64,000 nucleotides of DNA from Lichenicoccus sp965276875 (GCF_965276875.1 NZ_OZ255701.1:2976001-3040000), one strand, 5' to 3'; shown: positions 1 to 8,612, counted from the stretch's first letter. Made by a program: numbers and translations. Notes: generated by a model not told the origin, from the letters alone.

Positions 1-29
1 GACCCTGGGCAGACAAGCAGTTCCAGGCT

Positions 30-1109
30 TTGATCCTCAATCGTTATCTGAGGCGGGAGATCAGCAAGCCGTTGCTGCCCGTGCTGGGGATCCTGGTGGC
101 CTTGTTCGGCAGCTATAGTGCCGCGACCCTCCTATCGGACGCTGTCAATGGGCTGCTCCCTGGCGACATCATCACCGAGCTGGTCGGGCTCAAGGTGCTC
201 ATCTCGCTGGAAGTGTTGATCCCCGTAGCGCTCTACATGTCGGTCATTCTATCGTTCGGCAGGCTTTACAGCGACTCCGAGTTGACGGCGGCCTACGCGT
301 TGCGCATAACGCCGGCACAGATCAGCGGCGCGGTTCTTGTCGTGGCGGGGTGCGCCGCCCTGGCAGTGGCTGGGCTATCGCTGGTGGTGAGGCCGTGGGC
401 CTACCAGAAGCTCCATACGCTTTCATCGCACGCCGCGAGCACGCTTGACGTCGCCGCAATGCAGCCGGGGACCTTCTATATTGGTCAACACGGCAGGCGG
501 GTGATCTTCCTGGGCCATCGCCATGGGCCCACCACTCCGGCACGCGATGTCTTCGTGCAACTCTGGCGTGGCGATCACATCCGGATCATCCACGCCCGGC
601 TCGCCGACAAGCTGCCGCAAGGGCAGGCCTCGGAGGGCATCCGCATCGACATGCACGATGCCCATATCTACACCATGGATCTCGGAAGCACCCAGAACGA
701 CCAGGTCCTCAGCGCCCGGGACCTCATCATCAACCCAGACGGCACCAGCGATGTGACACCCGAATACAGTTCGGTCGCCGCCAGCAGTCCGCGGCTTGTG
801 GCCTCAAATTTGCCCGCGGACATCGCCGAGCTGCAATGGCGGCTATCGACGCCGATTTCAACGCTCTTGCTTGGCCTTTTGGGAATTCCGATGAGCCGCG
901 CAAGGCCGCGACAAAGCAAATACAGCAAGCTCGGCGCGGCCATCCTGATCTATTTCGGATATTACCTGCTCTGCACTTCGACAAGAACCTGGGTGCAGCA
1001 CGATATGATCGCCGGGTTCCCCGGGGTGTGGTGGGCGCCCGGGCTCCTGAGCCTGTTCTTGCTTGCCGTCACGTATCGACCGCGGCGTTTGGAGCGCGGC
1101 CGCGCATGA
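30..1109 (+). CDS. lptF: LptF-like permease of the LptF/LptG (YjgP/YjgQ) family
   Basis: This is an inner-membrane permease subunit of the type that, with LptG and the ATPase LptB, extracts lipopolysaccharide from the inner membrane. The 359-residue product has the family layout: an N-terminal segment beginning MILNRYLRRE, membrane helices around residues 12-125, a periplasmic beta-rich domain, then C-terminal helices. The start is TTG at 30. The frame is open upstream to the window edge, but the protein aligns with known LptF N-termini from this codon. It overlaps lptG by ATGA. Because it sits beside a ceramide locus, it may be a second copy serving a sphingolipid rather than LPS; that part is inference. 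Confidence 0.87.
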   Translation: MILNRYLRREISKPLLPVLGILVALFGSYSAATLLSDAVNGLLPGDIITELVGLKVLISLEVLIPVALYMSVILSFGRLYSDSELTAAYALRITPAQISGAVLVVAGCAALAVAGLSLVVRPWAYQKLHTLSSHAASTLDVAAMQPGTFYIGQHGRRVIFLGHRHGPTTPARDVFVQLWRGDHIRIIHARLADKLPQGQASEGIRIDMHDAHIYTMDLGSTQNDQVLSARDLIINPDGTSDVTPEYSSVAASSPRLVASNLPADIAELQWRLSTPISTLLLGLLGIPMSRARPRQSKYSKLGAAILIYFGYYLLCTSTRTWVQHDMIAGFPGVWWAPGLLSLFLLAVTYRPRRLERGRA

Positions 1110-2182
1110 GCGGACAGTTGCTTGATCGCTATGTCCAGGTCGCTGCCTTCAAAGCCTATGTCCTTGTGGTGACAGGTCTGACCGCCTTGTTCAGCCTGCT
1201 CGCGTTCGTCGAACAACTTGGCTTTGTCGGTCAAGGGCACTACCGCGTCTCTGACGCTCTCGTCTACGTGCTGCTGTCTGCTCCGTACCGCCTGCTGCAG
1301 ATGACGCCGATGTCGATGCTGCTGGGAAGCCTCCTTGCACTCGGCTTGCTGGGCAGGAACTCCGAGCTGATTGCCATGCGAAGCATGGGGTTTTCCGAAG
1401 GTCGCGTTATCCGCCGGATTGTCGTGCTTGCCCTGCCGATCGCGATCATGTTGTTTTTGCTGGCGGAGTTCGTCATCCCGACCGCTCAACGGCTGGCGCA
1501 GGAGCGTCGTTCATCTGCCTTGACGTCCCTGACGACCCTGCGCAGTGCCGACAGTTTCTGGGCGCAAGGCAATAACCAGTATTTGAATGTGCAGCGGTTT
1601 CTGTATGGCAATGTCCCCAGGGATATCGACATTTACGCTTTCGACGATGATGGCAATCTGACGAGCTTCATCCATGCCGAGTCTGCCGACATCAAGCCGG
1701 ATGGAAACTGGCTGCTTACCGACGTGATCAAGAAGCGCATCCACGCCTCGCAGTTCAAGACCCAGCATCTTGCCTCGCTCTCCTGGCATTCCTTCATCAG
1801 CGCCAAACAGACCCGGCTCCTGATACTGCCCCCCGAAAGCATGCCGCCGATTGCCCTGTACCGCTATGTCCGCGCTCTCAAGGCGAGACATCAGCAGGCG
1901 ACACGCTATGACCAGGAACTGTGGGCGAAGCTCAGCATGCCTCTGTCAATGGTTGCCATGATCATGATTGCGGCTCCCTTTGCGTTCGGGCCGCCGCGCG
2001 CGGAGAGCCTCGGACGCCAGATCACGATTGGCGCCGTGATTGGCATCGTGTTCACGTTTGCTCAGCAGATCACGGGTCAACTCGACCTGCTGCTCGACCT
2101 CAACCCGGCGGCTGCCGCCGTGGCGCCACCATTGCTCTTAATGGCCCTGGCGCTTACTCTCTTTCACCGCAGCTATCGATAG
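1106..2182 (+). CDS. lptG: LptG-like permease of the LptF/LptG family
   Basis: This is the partner permease of LptF in the inner-membrane lipid extraction complex. The 358-residue product starts MSGQLLDRYV at an ATG overlapping the lptF stop codon by four bases, so the two are probably translationally coupled. It has N-terminal helices with the family's LLGLGRNSEL-like cytoplasmic loop (here LLGRNSELIAMRSMGFS), a periplasmic domain around residues 120-260 and C-terminal helices. A longer open frame reaches upstream inside lptF but has no homology support. The gene ends four bases from the converging reverse-strand CDP-alcohol phosphotransferase gene. Confidence 0.87.
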   Translation: MSGQLLDRYVQVAAFKAYVLVVTGLTALFSLLAFVEQLGFVGQGHYRVSDALVYVLLSAPYRLLQMTPMSMLLGSLLALGLLGRNSELIAMRSMGFSEGRVIRRIVVLALPIAIMLFLLAEFVIPTAQRLAQERRSSALTSLTTLRSADSFWAQGNNQYLNVQRFLYGNVPRDIDIYAFDDDGNLTSFIHAESADIKPDGNWLLTDVIKKRIHASQFKTQHLASLSWHSFISAKQTRLLILPPESMPPIALYRYVRALKARHQQATRYDQELWAKLSMPLSMVAMIMIAAPFAFGPPRAESLGRQITIGAVIGIVFTFAQQITGQLDLLLDLNPAAAAVAPPLLLMALALTLFHRSYR

Positions 2183-2185
2183 ACG

Positions 2186-3058
2186 TTATTCGAGCTCATC
2201 CAAAGAGGCGAGAAATCGTCCGTGTCGGCGCTTTTGCTGCCAACTCAGGACAGCCAGCACGAGGCTGAAGCCGGCGACCTCAAAGATGAAGTAGCAAAGC
2301 GGCACTTGCAGCAAGGCACAGATGAAAATCCCGATTGTTCGGGAGTTGGCGGACAGGATTGACCATCGGCGCACCGGTTGCGCGAACGTCTCCCGATAGC
2401 TGAGCCGGATGGCGGCCACATGCTCAGGCCGCCGCGAAAAAATTGCGGTCAGGCGCTGTTGGAAATCCGCGCTGAAGCCGACCGCCAGGACCTGGACGCG
2501 CGTATAGAGCCGGTAGGCGCCAAATACCTTCGAGGCAGCCGCGGCCTTCGCTGCCGTGATCTCCTTGGATTTCCGGTCCCAGCCCCAGAATTCGTATTGC
2601 TGGCGCTGCACCTCGTAGGCGGCAGCCTGTACGGCGTGGCAGGCCCCGGCTGCGATGACCAGACCCCACACCCAACTGCCATGCTGGCAACTGAGGTTCA
2701 GGGCCAGACCTGTGTAGACGGCGATGAAGGTGACGTAGTCGCAAACCCCGTCAAGAACCTTTCCGGACTCCGACTGCGTGTGGGTGAGACGCGCGAGCTG
2801 CCCATCGACGCCGTCCATCACGTGCCAGGCAATCATCAGGATGAATCCCGCCAGCGCGAACAGCGGATTGTGGTAGCGAAAATAAGCAAACCCGGCCAGG
2901 ATGCCGAACAGCATGCCCGCGACGGAGACCGTATTCGGCCGGATATGCAGCCTCGCCAGCAACGGGGTCAGGCGGTTTGCCATCGCGTGGATGACGTAGA
3001 GGTTGGTGGGATCCTCGATTTCCGAGGTTCGCCGGACCGGCTCAGGCGTTTGCATCAA
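2186..3058 (-). CDS. CDP-alcohol phosphatidyltransferase family membrane enzyme
   Basis: Members of this family displace CMP from a CDP-activated alcohol and transfer the phosphoalcohol to a second alcohol at the inner membrane. The signature D-x2-D-G-x2-A-R-x8-G-x3-D-x3-D is complete, running from Asp82 to Asp107 of the 290-residue protein. Hydrophobic helices lie on both sides of it and near the C-terminus. The start overlaps the upstream nucleotidyltransferase stop by four bases. In archaeal di-inositol-phosphate synthesis, equivalent cytidylyltransferase and phosphotransferase domains are fused; here they are adjacent separate genes. The neighbouring ceramide genes suggest a role in a phospho-headgroup, but the substrate cannot be read from the sequence. 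Confidence 0.82.
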   Translation of the reverse strand: MMQTPEPVRRTSEIEDPTNLYVIHAMANRLTPLLARLHIRPNTVSVAGMLFGILAGFAYFRYHNPLFALAGFILMIAWHVMDGVDGQLARLTHTQSESGKVLDGVCDYVTFIAVYTGLALNLSCQHGSWVWGLVIAAGACHAVQAAAYEVQRQQYEFWGWDRKSKEITAAKAAAASKVFGAYRLYTRVQVLAVGFSADFQQRLTAIFSRRPEHVAAIRLSYRETFAQPVRRWSILSANSRTIGIFICALLQVPLCYFIFEVAGFSLVLAVLSWQQKRRHGRFLASLDELE

Positions 3059-3771
3059 ATCCGCCCCAAATCGAGCAGCCTCTCGGCTTTGCCAAAGCCG
3101 GCGGGATCATCGACGTCAAGCCAGACCTTGCCGCGGACGTCGAGAACCCGGGCCTTGCCCCATCGCGCAAGCACGTTCATGGCGCCGGAGATGCTGTCGT
3201 CGCCGTGCGCCTGACTTTCCTCCAGTGCCTCGAAAATCATCGGGGTGCACAGGAAGGCACCGGTATCGATGGCGTTGAAGTCAGACAGGGACTTGCCGAT
3301 CTGCTGGATGCGTCCATCCGAACATTTGACCCGGGTAACGTCGTCCGGGTCATTGAGCGAACTGCCGATGTTGTAGTCCACCGCCAAGGTGACGGTATCC
3401 GGCTCGATCTTTGCTGCGAGCAGGTCACGGTAGATGTCCGGATCGATCAGGTGGTCGCACATCGTCAAGACAAATGGCGCCGTAAGTTGCCGCTTCGCAG
3501 CCAGCACTGACACCCCGTTTGCCCGCTTCCACGCGTCGTTGATGACATGCGCGATGCGGATGTCCCGGCCGGCGGAGAAGCGATCAAGCTCGCTTCGCAG
3601 TTCCTCGCCGCGGTAGCCGCTGACGACCACGAACCCGTCCAGGCCGGCGATGCAAGCACGCTCGATCACGTGTTCAATGAGGGGCACATCCTTGAGGAGA
3701 ATCAAGGGCTTGAGTTCACCCTTCTCTCTGAGCCTGACCCCCTGGCCGGCGGCGACGATAAGACATTTCAT
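3055..3771 (-). CDS. Sugar/polyol-phosphate nucleotidyltransferase (NTP_transferase family)
   Basis: This 238-residue cytoplasmic enzyme should activate a phosphorylated sugar or polyol by coupling it to a nucleotide. The N-terminal nucleotide-binding motif is AAGQGVRLR followed by KPLI, and a metal-binding aspartate follows in LTMCDHLIDPD. Its length matches single-domain nucleotidyltransferases without a C-terminal left-handed beta-helix. It overlaps both neighbours by four bases, placing it in one transcription unit with the downstream CDP-alcohol phosphotransferase. That pairing suggests a cytidylyltransferase whose product feeds the phosphotransferase. Nucleotide and sugar specificity are not determined here. 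Confidence 0.78.
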   Translation of the reverse strand: MKCLIVAAGQGVRLREKGELKPLILLKDVPLIEHVIERACIAGLDGFVVVSGYRGEELRSELDRFSAGRDIRIAHVINDAWKRANGVSVLAAKRQLTAPFVLTMCDHLIDPDIYRDLLAAKIEPDTVTLAVDYNIGSSLNDPDDVTRVKCSDGRIQQIGKSLSDFNAIDTGAFLCTPMIFEALEESQAHGDDSISGAMNVLARWGKARVLDVRGKVWLDVDDPAGFGKAERLLDLGRI

Positions 3772-4766
3772 CGAGCGATGTGCACTTCCACGTGAGGGTC
3801 ACTGGCTGGCAGGAGACGAGAGAGGCATGACCAGACCAGCATGCTGTAAAGCTGACATGTACGATGCTTGCGCACATAGTCCGGATCGATCTGCGCGACT
3901 CGCGAGCGTGTGCGGACCGATGCATACCAGTGCACCACCCGCGTCTCGGCGGACAGGACGGTGTCGAGCTTGATGCCGCGAGCGAGCCTGAACCAATGCT
4001 CGGAAATCTCCGGCGGCAAAGGATAGAAGACACGCGGGTCCTGGATCGTCAGGTCCCCTTGTTTGTAACCCGCCACCACCTCCGCGAGCAGGTCGGGTCC
4101 GAATGCGTAGGCCTGCGTGCGACGATCCTCGGGGACCGCAAGCATCGCATGGAGATAGTTTGCAAATATCGGCGCGTTCGGCTCCGCCCCCATGACGGCA
4201 TTGTTGAGACCGCGGACGTAGAACCGCTCGATCCGCCGGAAGAGCCTCCAGCCATGCGGGACCATGCGCAGCGCCTTGCGAAGCAGATCGAGGCTCAGAT
4301 GCCGAGCCCAGACCGCCGGCGAGCGGGACTCGCGCACGGTCCGAGGCCAGACGATGAGCTCGGCGCCGACGAACTGTCTGGTGTCGAGCAGGGGAAGCAG
4401 CGGGGCCACCGTGATGGTGTCGAGATCGAGGTACACGCCGCCCTGACGGTACAGGATCGCCGCGCGCAGCACGTCGGTCTTCGTCACGGCGCTGGCGAGC
4501 ATGCCGTAGAGGCCGGCGAGCCGGCCGCCCAGGCCGAGCCTGTCTCCCACCTCCGTCAGAAAAGCAGGGGCGTCGATCCAGGAGAGCTGCACGCGGGGTG
4601 CGTTCGTCAGGCTGCGCAATGCCGCGCTGTCCTCGAGCGCCTCGGTATGGTGCAGCGTGACCGTCGCCAACGCGCTGCGTTCAGCGGCGGAGAGAATGGC
4701 AAAGGCATAGGCCCATGGCAGATCGGCCCCAATCCAGCAGAAATGCGCCTGGGGGGGGATCGTCAT
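3768..4766 (-). CDS. Glycosyltransferase with DXD motif (GT32/capsular-type)
   Basis: This 332-residue glycosyltransferase resembles the Och1/TcdA-type sugar-transfer domain. The diagnostic segment is GGVYLDLDTI at about residues 109-118, carrying the metal and nucleotide-sugar binding DXD pair, preceded by a TDVLRAAILY helix typical of the family. The N-terminal PPQAHFCWIG is the usual start of the nucleotide-binding fold. It is the first gene of the reverse-strand set with the nucleotidyltransferase and CDP-alcohol phosphotransferase, joined by a four-base overlap. Its position next to the ceramide genes suggests glycosylation of a sphingolipid headgroup, which is inference. Confidence 0.75.
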   Translation of the reverse strand: MTIPPQAHFCWIGADLPWAYAFAILSAAERSALATVTLHHTEALEDSAALRSLTNAPRVQLSWIDAPAFLTEVGDRLGLGGRLAGLYGMLASAVTKTDVLRAAILYRQGGVYLDLDTITVAPLLPLLDTRQFVGAELIVWPRTVRESRSPAVWARHLSLDLLRKALRMVPHGWRLFRRIERFYVRGLNNAVMGAEPNAPIFANYLHAMLAVPEDRRTQAYAFGPDLLAEVVAGYKQGDLTIQDPRVFYPLPPEISEHWFRLARGIKLDTVLSAETRVVHWYASVRTRSRVAQIDPDYVRKHRTCQLYSMLVWSCLSRLLPASDPHVEVHIAR

Positions 4767-4829
4767 CTGCCTGGAACCGCTGCCTGATCAGCATTCCCGA
4801 GGCTTACCCGGATAGGCAGGGGCGCGCTA

Positions 4830-4879
4830 GTGCAGCGACCCAAACAGACCTTACCGGTCTGATCGGGTCAAAGCTGCAC
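4830..4879. repeat. Structured hairpin 1 of a twin-hairpin element
   Basis: The left arm pairs with the right arm in three blocks: GTGCAGC with GCTGCAC, GACCC with GGGTC, and CAGACC with GGTCTG around a TTACC loop. The blocks are separated by a three-base bulge and a 3x3 internal loop. It lies between two divergent genes, so it is not an ordinary terminator for either. It shares the motif GTGCAS..GACCCAA with the adjacent hairpin at 4892-4947. Confidence 0.6.
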
Positions 4880-4891
4880 GATATCAATATG

Positions 4892-4947
4892 CTAGGGCAC
4901 CTTAGACCCAAACAAAGCTGTTCACTTTGGTTGGGTCGGTGCACTAG
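4892..4947. repeat. Structured hairpin 2 of a twin-hairpin element
   Basis: This stem is about 21 bp in four blocks: CTAG/CTAG, GCACC/GGTGC, GACCCAA/TTGGGTC and CAAAG/CTTTG, with a CTGTTCA loop and small interruptions. Its outer right arm also matches the inverted outer left arm of hairpin 1 (4827-4846 against 4928-4947, 18 of 20 positions). The whole 4827-4947 block therefore looks like a REPIN or MITE-type palindromic element or a structured RNA. Confidence 0.6.
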
Positions 4948-5102
4948 CCGACCGGCCGGCATGTTGCCGTTTGTTTTTCCAGAGCGACCGGGCTAGAGCT
5001 ACCCGCGCGTTGAACCGGATACGGCGGCGTGTCAATGCGGTGGGGAGTTAACCAGTGGTATGGGCAAGCGCCTGGCGCGGACGCAGCCATGATCTCGGCA
5101 AG

Positions 5103-5825
5103 ATGTCCATGGGCGAACTATGGCGCGCTTACCTATTGTATCCAGCGATCCAGCTCTATTTTGCCCTGGCCGTCGGCTGCGCGGTTGTGGTCGGCGTCTG
5201 GGCTACCGACTGGAGCCGGGTCGCCCTGGCGGCACTGGCGACTGTGGTGGTCTACCCCTTCGCCTGGTACCTGATCCACCGGTTCATCCTGCATGGACGC
5301 TGGCTTTATCGTACAGCGTGGACCGCCGGTCTGTGGAAGCGCATCCATTTCGACCATCATCAGGATCCGCATCGGCTGGAGGTCCTGTTCGGCGCGCCGT
5401 CCAACACCGTGCCGACCATGGCGGCGATCACCCTGCCGATCGGCTACGCAATCGGGGGTGTCGCGGGCGCCGCGGGGGCATTCGGCACCGGCCTGCTGAT
5501 CACCTGCGTCTACGAGTTCTGCCACTGCATCCAGCACCTGAACTACAAGCCGCGCAGCCGCCTGCTGCAATACATGAAGCAGACGCACCTGCTGCATCAT
5601 TTCCATGACGAGGGCGGCAATTACGGCATTGTCAGCTTTCTGCCGGACCGTCTGTTCCGCACCTACTACCGCGGTGCCAGGAGCCGGCCGCGCAGCCGGC
5701 ATGTGTTTGACCTGGGTTATGACCTGCACGCGGCCCAGCAGTTCCCCTGGGTGATGCAGCGCACCGGAGCGCCGCCGCGTAGCCGTCCTCCGGCGCCTGC
5801 CGCACGGCATCAGACCACGCCATAA
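5103..5825 (+). CDS. Fatty acid hydroxylase/sterol desaturase family membrane di-iron enzyme
   Basis: This is a predicted inner-membrane hydroxylase of about 240 residues. Histidine clusters of the membrane di-iron family are visible in order: HRFILH, HFDHHQ, HCIQH and HLLHHFHDEGGNYG, with hydrophobic helices before and between them. In sphingolipid pathways such enzymes hydroxylate the long-chain base or the N-acyl chain. The start is uncertain: ATG at 5103 or 5109 fits the conserved region, while a GTG at 5055 would add 16 residues. The stop overlaps the next gene in TAATG, so it is probably co-transcribed with the acyltransferase downstream. Confidence 0.8.
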   Translation: MSMGELWRAYLLYPAIQLYFALAVGCAVVVGVWATDWSRVALAALATVVVYPFAWYLIHRFILHGRWLYRTAWTAGLWKRIHFDHHQDPHRLEVLFGAPSNTVPTMAAITLPIGYAIGGVAGAAGAFGTGLLITCVYEFCHCIQHLNYKPRSRLLQYMKQTHLLHHFHDEGGNYGIVSFLPDRLFRTYYRGARSRPRSRHVFDLGYDLHAAQQFPWVMQRTGAPPRSRPPAPAARHQTTP

Positions 5826-6955
5826 TGACGCGTCGTGGATCGATTGAAATTGTACCGGTCGTAGGCTCAGCCGCTCTGCAGCGGTTTGTGGCACTGCCCG
5901 ATCGACTGTCACGGTCGGACCCGAATTATGTAGCGCCGCTGCACGATGAGCAGCGCAAGCTATTGCGGCCAGACCACAACCCCTACTTTGAGCATGCTGA
6001 GGCGCGCTATTGGCTGGCCCGGCGCAACGGTCGCTATGTCGGCCGCATCAGCGCCCAACTGGAGCGTCAGAACGGTGAGCCGCTCGGCCATTTCGGCATG
6101 ATTGCCGCCGAGGATGATGAAGCGGTGTTCGAAGCTCTGCTCGGGAGCGTCGAGAGTTGGCACCGCGCGCATGGCATCACCCACGTCAGCGGCCCGTTCA
6201 ATTTGTCGACCAACGAGTCGCTCGGCGTGCTTGTACAAGGCTTCGACACGCCGCCGATGCTGCTGATGGGCCATGACCAGCCCTATGTCGGCCCACGACT
6301 GGAGGAGCAGGGTTACCGAAAGGACAAGGATCTCCTCGCCTACCTCTACGATACCGGCACCGAACTGCCGCTCGCCATACGCCGTATGATCGACCGCCCA
6401 TTGCCGACGGGATTGGTGATCCGTCCACTCGACCTCTCTCGCTACAAGCAGGAGGTGCAGACCGTCAGCGACCTGTTCAACGACGCCTGGGCGGAGAACT
6501 GGGGATACGTGCCGCTGCGGGAGGCGGAAACCGATCAGCTTGCCAAGGACCTGCGCCTATTGCTGAACGAGAAGCTGATCTGGTTCGCCGAATTCGAGGG
6601 ACGGCCGATCGGCTTCATCGTCGCCTTGCCGAACCTGAACGAGGCAATCCGTGACCTCGGCGGGGTTCTGCTGCCGTTCGGCTGGGCAAAGCTGCTGTGG
6701 CGTCTCAAGGTCAGCGGTGTGCGTTCGGCCAGAATTCCGCTGATGGGCATCCGGCGCAGCTTCAGCCAGGGCCTGCTGGGCAGCCTTGTGCCGTTCCTGC
6801 TCATCGATGCGGTGCGCCGGGAGGGACGCAAACTCGGCTACCGTGCGGTCGAGCTGTCCTGGATCCTTGAGGACAACGCGCCGATGTGCCGCATCAATGA
6901 GGCGGTGGGCGGCGTGGTCTACAAAACCTATCGCATCTACGGCAAGGATATTTAA
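5825..6955 (+). CDS. GNAT-fold N-acyltransferase, probable bacterial ceramide synthase
   Basis: This 376-residue cytoplasmic protein resembles the large GNAT-like acyltransferases found in bacterial ceramide clusters. Such a protein is reported to N-acylate the sphingoid base in Caulobacter. Visible features are the N-terminal SDPNYVAPLHDE segment, a FNLSTNESLG region and a C-terminal acyl-CoA-binding-like half ending ELSWILEDNAPM. It overlaps the upstream hydroxylase by one base and converges on the serine palmitoyltransferase gene with a four-base overlap. Assignment as ceramide synthase rests on context plus family recall; a different N-acyl transfer is possible. Confidence 0.7.
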   Translation: MTRRGSIEIVPVVGSAALQRFVALPDRLSRSDPNYVAPLHDEQRKLLRPDHNPYFEHAEARYWLARRNGRYVGRISAQLERQNGEPLGHFGMIAAEDDEAVFEALLGSVESWHRAHGITHVSGPFNLSTNESLGVLVQGFDTPPMLLMGHDQPYVGPRLEEQGYRKDKDLLAYLYDTGTELPLAIRRMIDRPLPTGLVIRPLDLSRYKQEVQTVSDLFNDAWAENWGYVPLREAETDQLAKDLRLLLNEKLIWFAEFEGRPIGFIVALPNLNEAIRDLGGVLLPFGWAKLLWRLKVSGVRSARIPLMGIRRSFSQGLLGSLVPFLLIDAVRREGRKLGYRAVELSWILEDNAPMCRINEAVGGVVYKTYRIYGKDI

Positions 6956-8154
6956 GCCGCTTCTCGCCGCAATCCGAGGGCTGCCGCGATCTCCGTGAAC
7001 CGCGAGACGGCGGCGCCAACCTGCGCCGCGTGGTGCATCGCGGTCACGCTGACCCGAAGCAATGGCCGCCCGTCCGGGGTTGCCGGCGGCAGCACAAGAT
7101 TGACGTAGATACCCTGGTCCAGCAGCCGGTTCCAGAACCTGGTCGCGGTGGCGATGTCCGGCAGCGACACGGCAACGATCGGGCTCGCGTGCGGCCCGAC
7201 CTCGAAACCCGCCTGCCGCAGGCCGCCGTGCAGATGCCTGGCGTTCGCCCAGAGATTGTCGCGAAGTTCCGGCGCCTCCCGCAGCCTGGCCAGTGCCGCT
7301 TGCGTCGAGGCGATCACCGCGGGCGGCAGGGAAGCGGTAAACATGTAAGGCCGGCAGGCGACGCGCAGGATATCGAAATCCGGGTGGTCGGAGACACAAT
7401 AGCCGCCAATGCTGCCGAGGCTCTTGGAGAAGGTGCCGACGATGAAATCCACGTCCGACTCCACGCCTGCCGCTTCAGCCAGGCCGCGGCCATGTTCGCC
7501 GAGCACGCCAAAGGAATGGGCCTCGTCCACCAGCAGGGTGGCGCCGGTCTCCCGCTTCACCGCCGCGATCTCGGCCAGAGGAGCGGAGTCGCCGAGCATC
7601 GAATAGATGCCTTCGACCACCACAAGCCTGCACCCGGGTGCTGCGCCAAGGCGCCGTAGCCGCCGATACAGATCATCCGCGTCGTTATGACGGAAGCGGA
7701 CCACCTGCGCATGGCCCAGTCGGCTTGCATCATAGATGCTTGCATGGCTGTCCGCGTCGATCAGCAACGTGTCGTCCTTGCCGGCGAGGACCGACAGCAT
7801 CCCCAGATTGGCCTGGTAACCAGTGGTGAACACCATGCAGGACCTGCGCCGATAGAAGCCGGCTAGCGCGATCTCCAGCTGGTTGTGCAGGTCGAACGTG
7901 CCGTTGGCGATGCGCGAGCCGGTGGTGCCGGTGCCGTGCCGCCGCACCGCCTCGATCGAGGCGGCCAGGCAGGTCGGGTCATGACTGAGGCCCAGATAAT
8001 TGTTGGTGCCGAACAGCAGCACAGTCCTGCCTTCGATGACGCCCTCGGTGGCGGAGAGCGCCTGCTCGATGACCACGCGGAACGGGTCGCGCCCCGCACC
8101 GATATGGAACGCGCGGGCCTGCGCGAGTGCGGAGAACTTGGCGAGGATCGACAT
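6952..8154 (-). CDS. spt: Serine palmitoyltransferase (alpha-oxoamine synthase family)
   Basis: This PLP enzyme condenses serine with an acyl thioester to give 3-ketosphinganine, the first committed sphingolipid step. The 400-residue protein has the family landmarks: GTNNYLGLSHDP near the N-terminus, DADSHASIYD, DEAHSFG (Asp210, His213) and the PLP lysine in GTFSKSLGSIGG (Lys244). The ATG at 8154 gives the usual N-terminus (MSILAKF); a longer frame to 8331 would overlap the acp gene and is unsupported. KBL and AONS are related enzymes, but the DADSHASIYD and PPATPDG segments and the adjacent acp, reductase and acyl ligase favour serine palmitoyltransferase. Confidence 0.88.
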   Translation of the reverse strand: MSILAKFSALAQARAFHIGAGRDPFRVVIEQALSATEGVIEGRTVLLFGTNNYLGLSHDPTCLAASIEAVRRHGTGTTGSRIANGTFDLHNQLEIALAGFYRRRSCMVFTTGYQANLGMLSVLAGKDDTLLIDADSHASIYDASRLGHAQVVRFRHNDADDLYRRLRRLGAAPGCRLVVVEGIYSMLGDSAPLAEIAAVKRETGATLLVDEAHSFGVLGEHGRGLAEAAGVESDVDFIVGTFSKSLGSIGGYCVSDHPDFDILRVACRPYMFTASLPPAVIASTQAALARLREAPELRDNLWANARHLHGGLRQAGFEVGPHASPIVAVSLPDIATATRFWNRLLDQGIYVNLVLPPATPDGRPLLRVSVTAMHHAAQVGAAVSRFTEIAAALGLRREAA

Positions 8155-8300
8155 GCTCAGGCGGCCGTTGTGCGGCGCGCCGGGACCGGCCGTCTGTGGA
8201 GAGGGAGCATCGTGCAGGATCCTGTATACCAGGCTGAGACACTCGCAGAACCTGGCGTGGTCTTCCAGCCCTGGCGACCGCGCCGAACCTGCCAGCCGGT

Positions 8301-8552
8301 TCAGCTCTGGGCCTTCAACTGGGCGAAGCAATGCGCCAGATCGTCGACGGTGCGCACGTCCGCCAGGCGATCGAGAGGCAGGGAGACATCAAGCTTGTCC
8401 TCTATCTGCATGACGAAATTCATCACCGCCAGGGAATCCAGCCCGAGATCCTCTACGATCACCGTAGCCCCGACGACGGGACGGGTGACCTTGGGGTTGG
8501 CGACCAGCGTCTCGACAATCAGCCGGGTAATCGTCTCCATGTCAGTGCTCAT
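8301..8552 (-). CDS. Dedicated acyl carrier protein of the sphingolipid locus
   Basis: This is a small acidic carrier protein of 83 residues. The phosphopantetheine attachment site is Ser40 in EDLGLDSLAVM. The ATG at 8552 has a strong GGAGGA ribosome-binding site eight bases upstream; a GTG two codons earlier is less well placed. It lies between the reductase-like gene and serine palmitoyltransferase in the order seen in other bacterial ceramide clusters. It probably presents the acyl chain loaded by the acyl-AMP ligase of the same operon. About 145 bases without a gene separate it from the serine palmitoyltransferase start. Confidence 0.88.
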   Translation of the reverse strand: MSTDMETITRLIVETLVANPKVTRPVVGATVIVEDLGLDSLAVMNFVMQIEDKLDVSLPLDRLADVRTVDDLAHCFAQLKAQS

Positions 8553-8612
8553 ATGCACATCCTCCAGCTCGGCGCCAGGGGCTCGCTGCCGCTGACGAAC
8601 ATGCGGTTCCTG

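Noticed and set aside
8155..8331. N-terminal extension of serine palmitoyltransferase
   Set aside because: It would overlap the acp gene and adds residues absent from the family; the ATG at 8154 gives the normal N-terminus.
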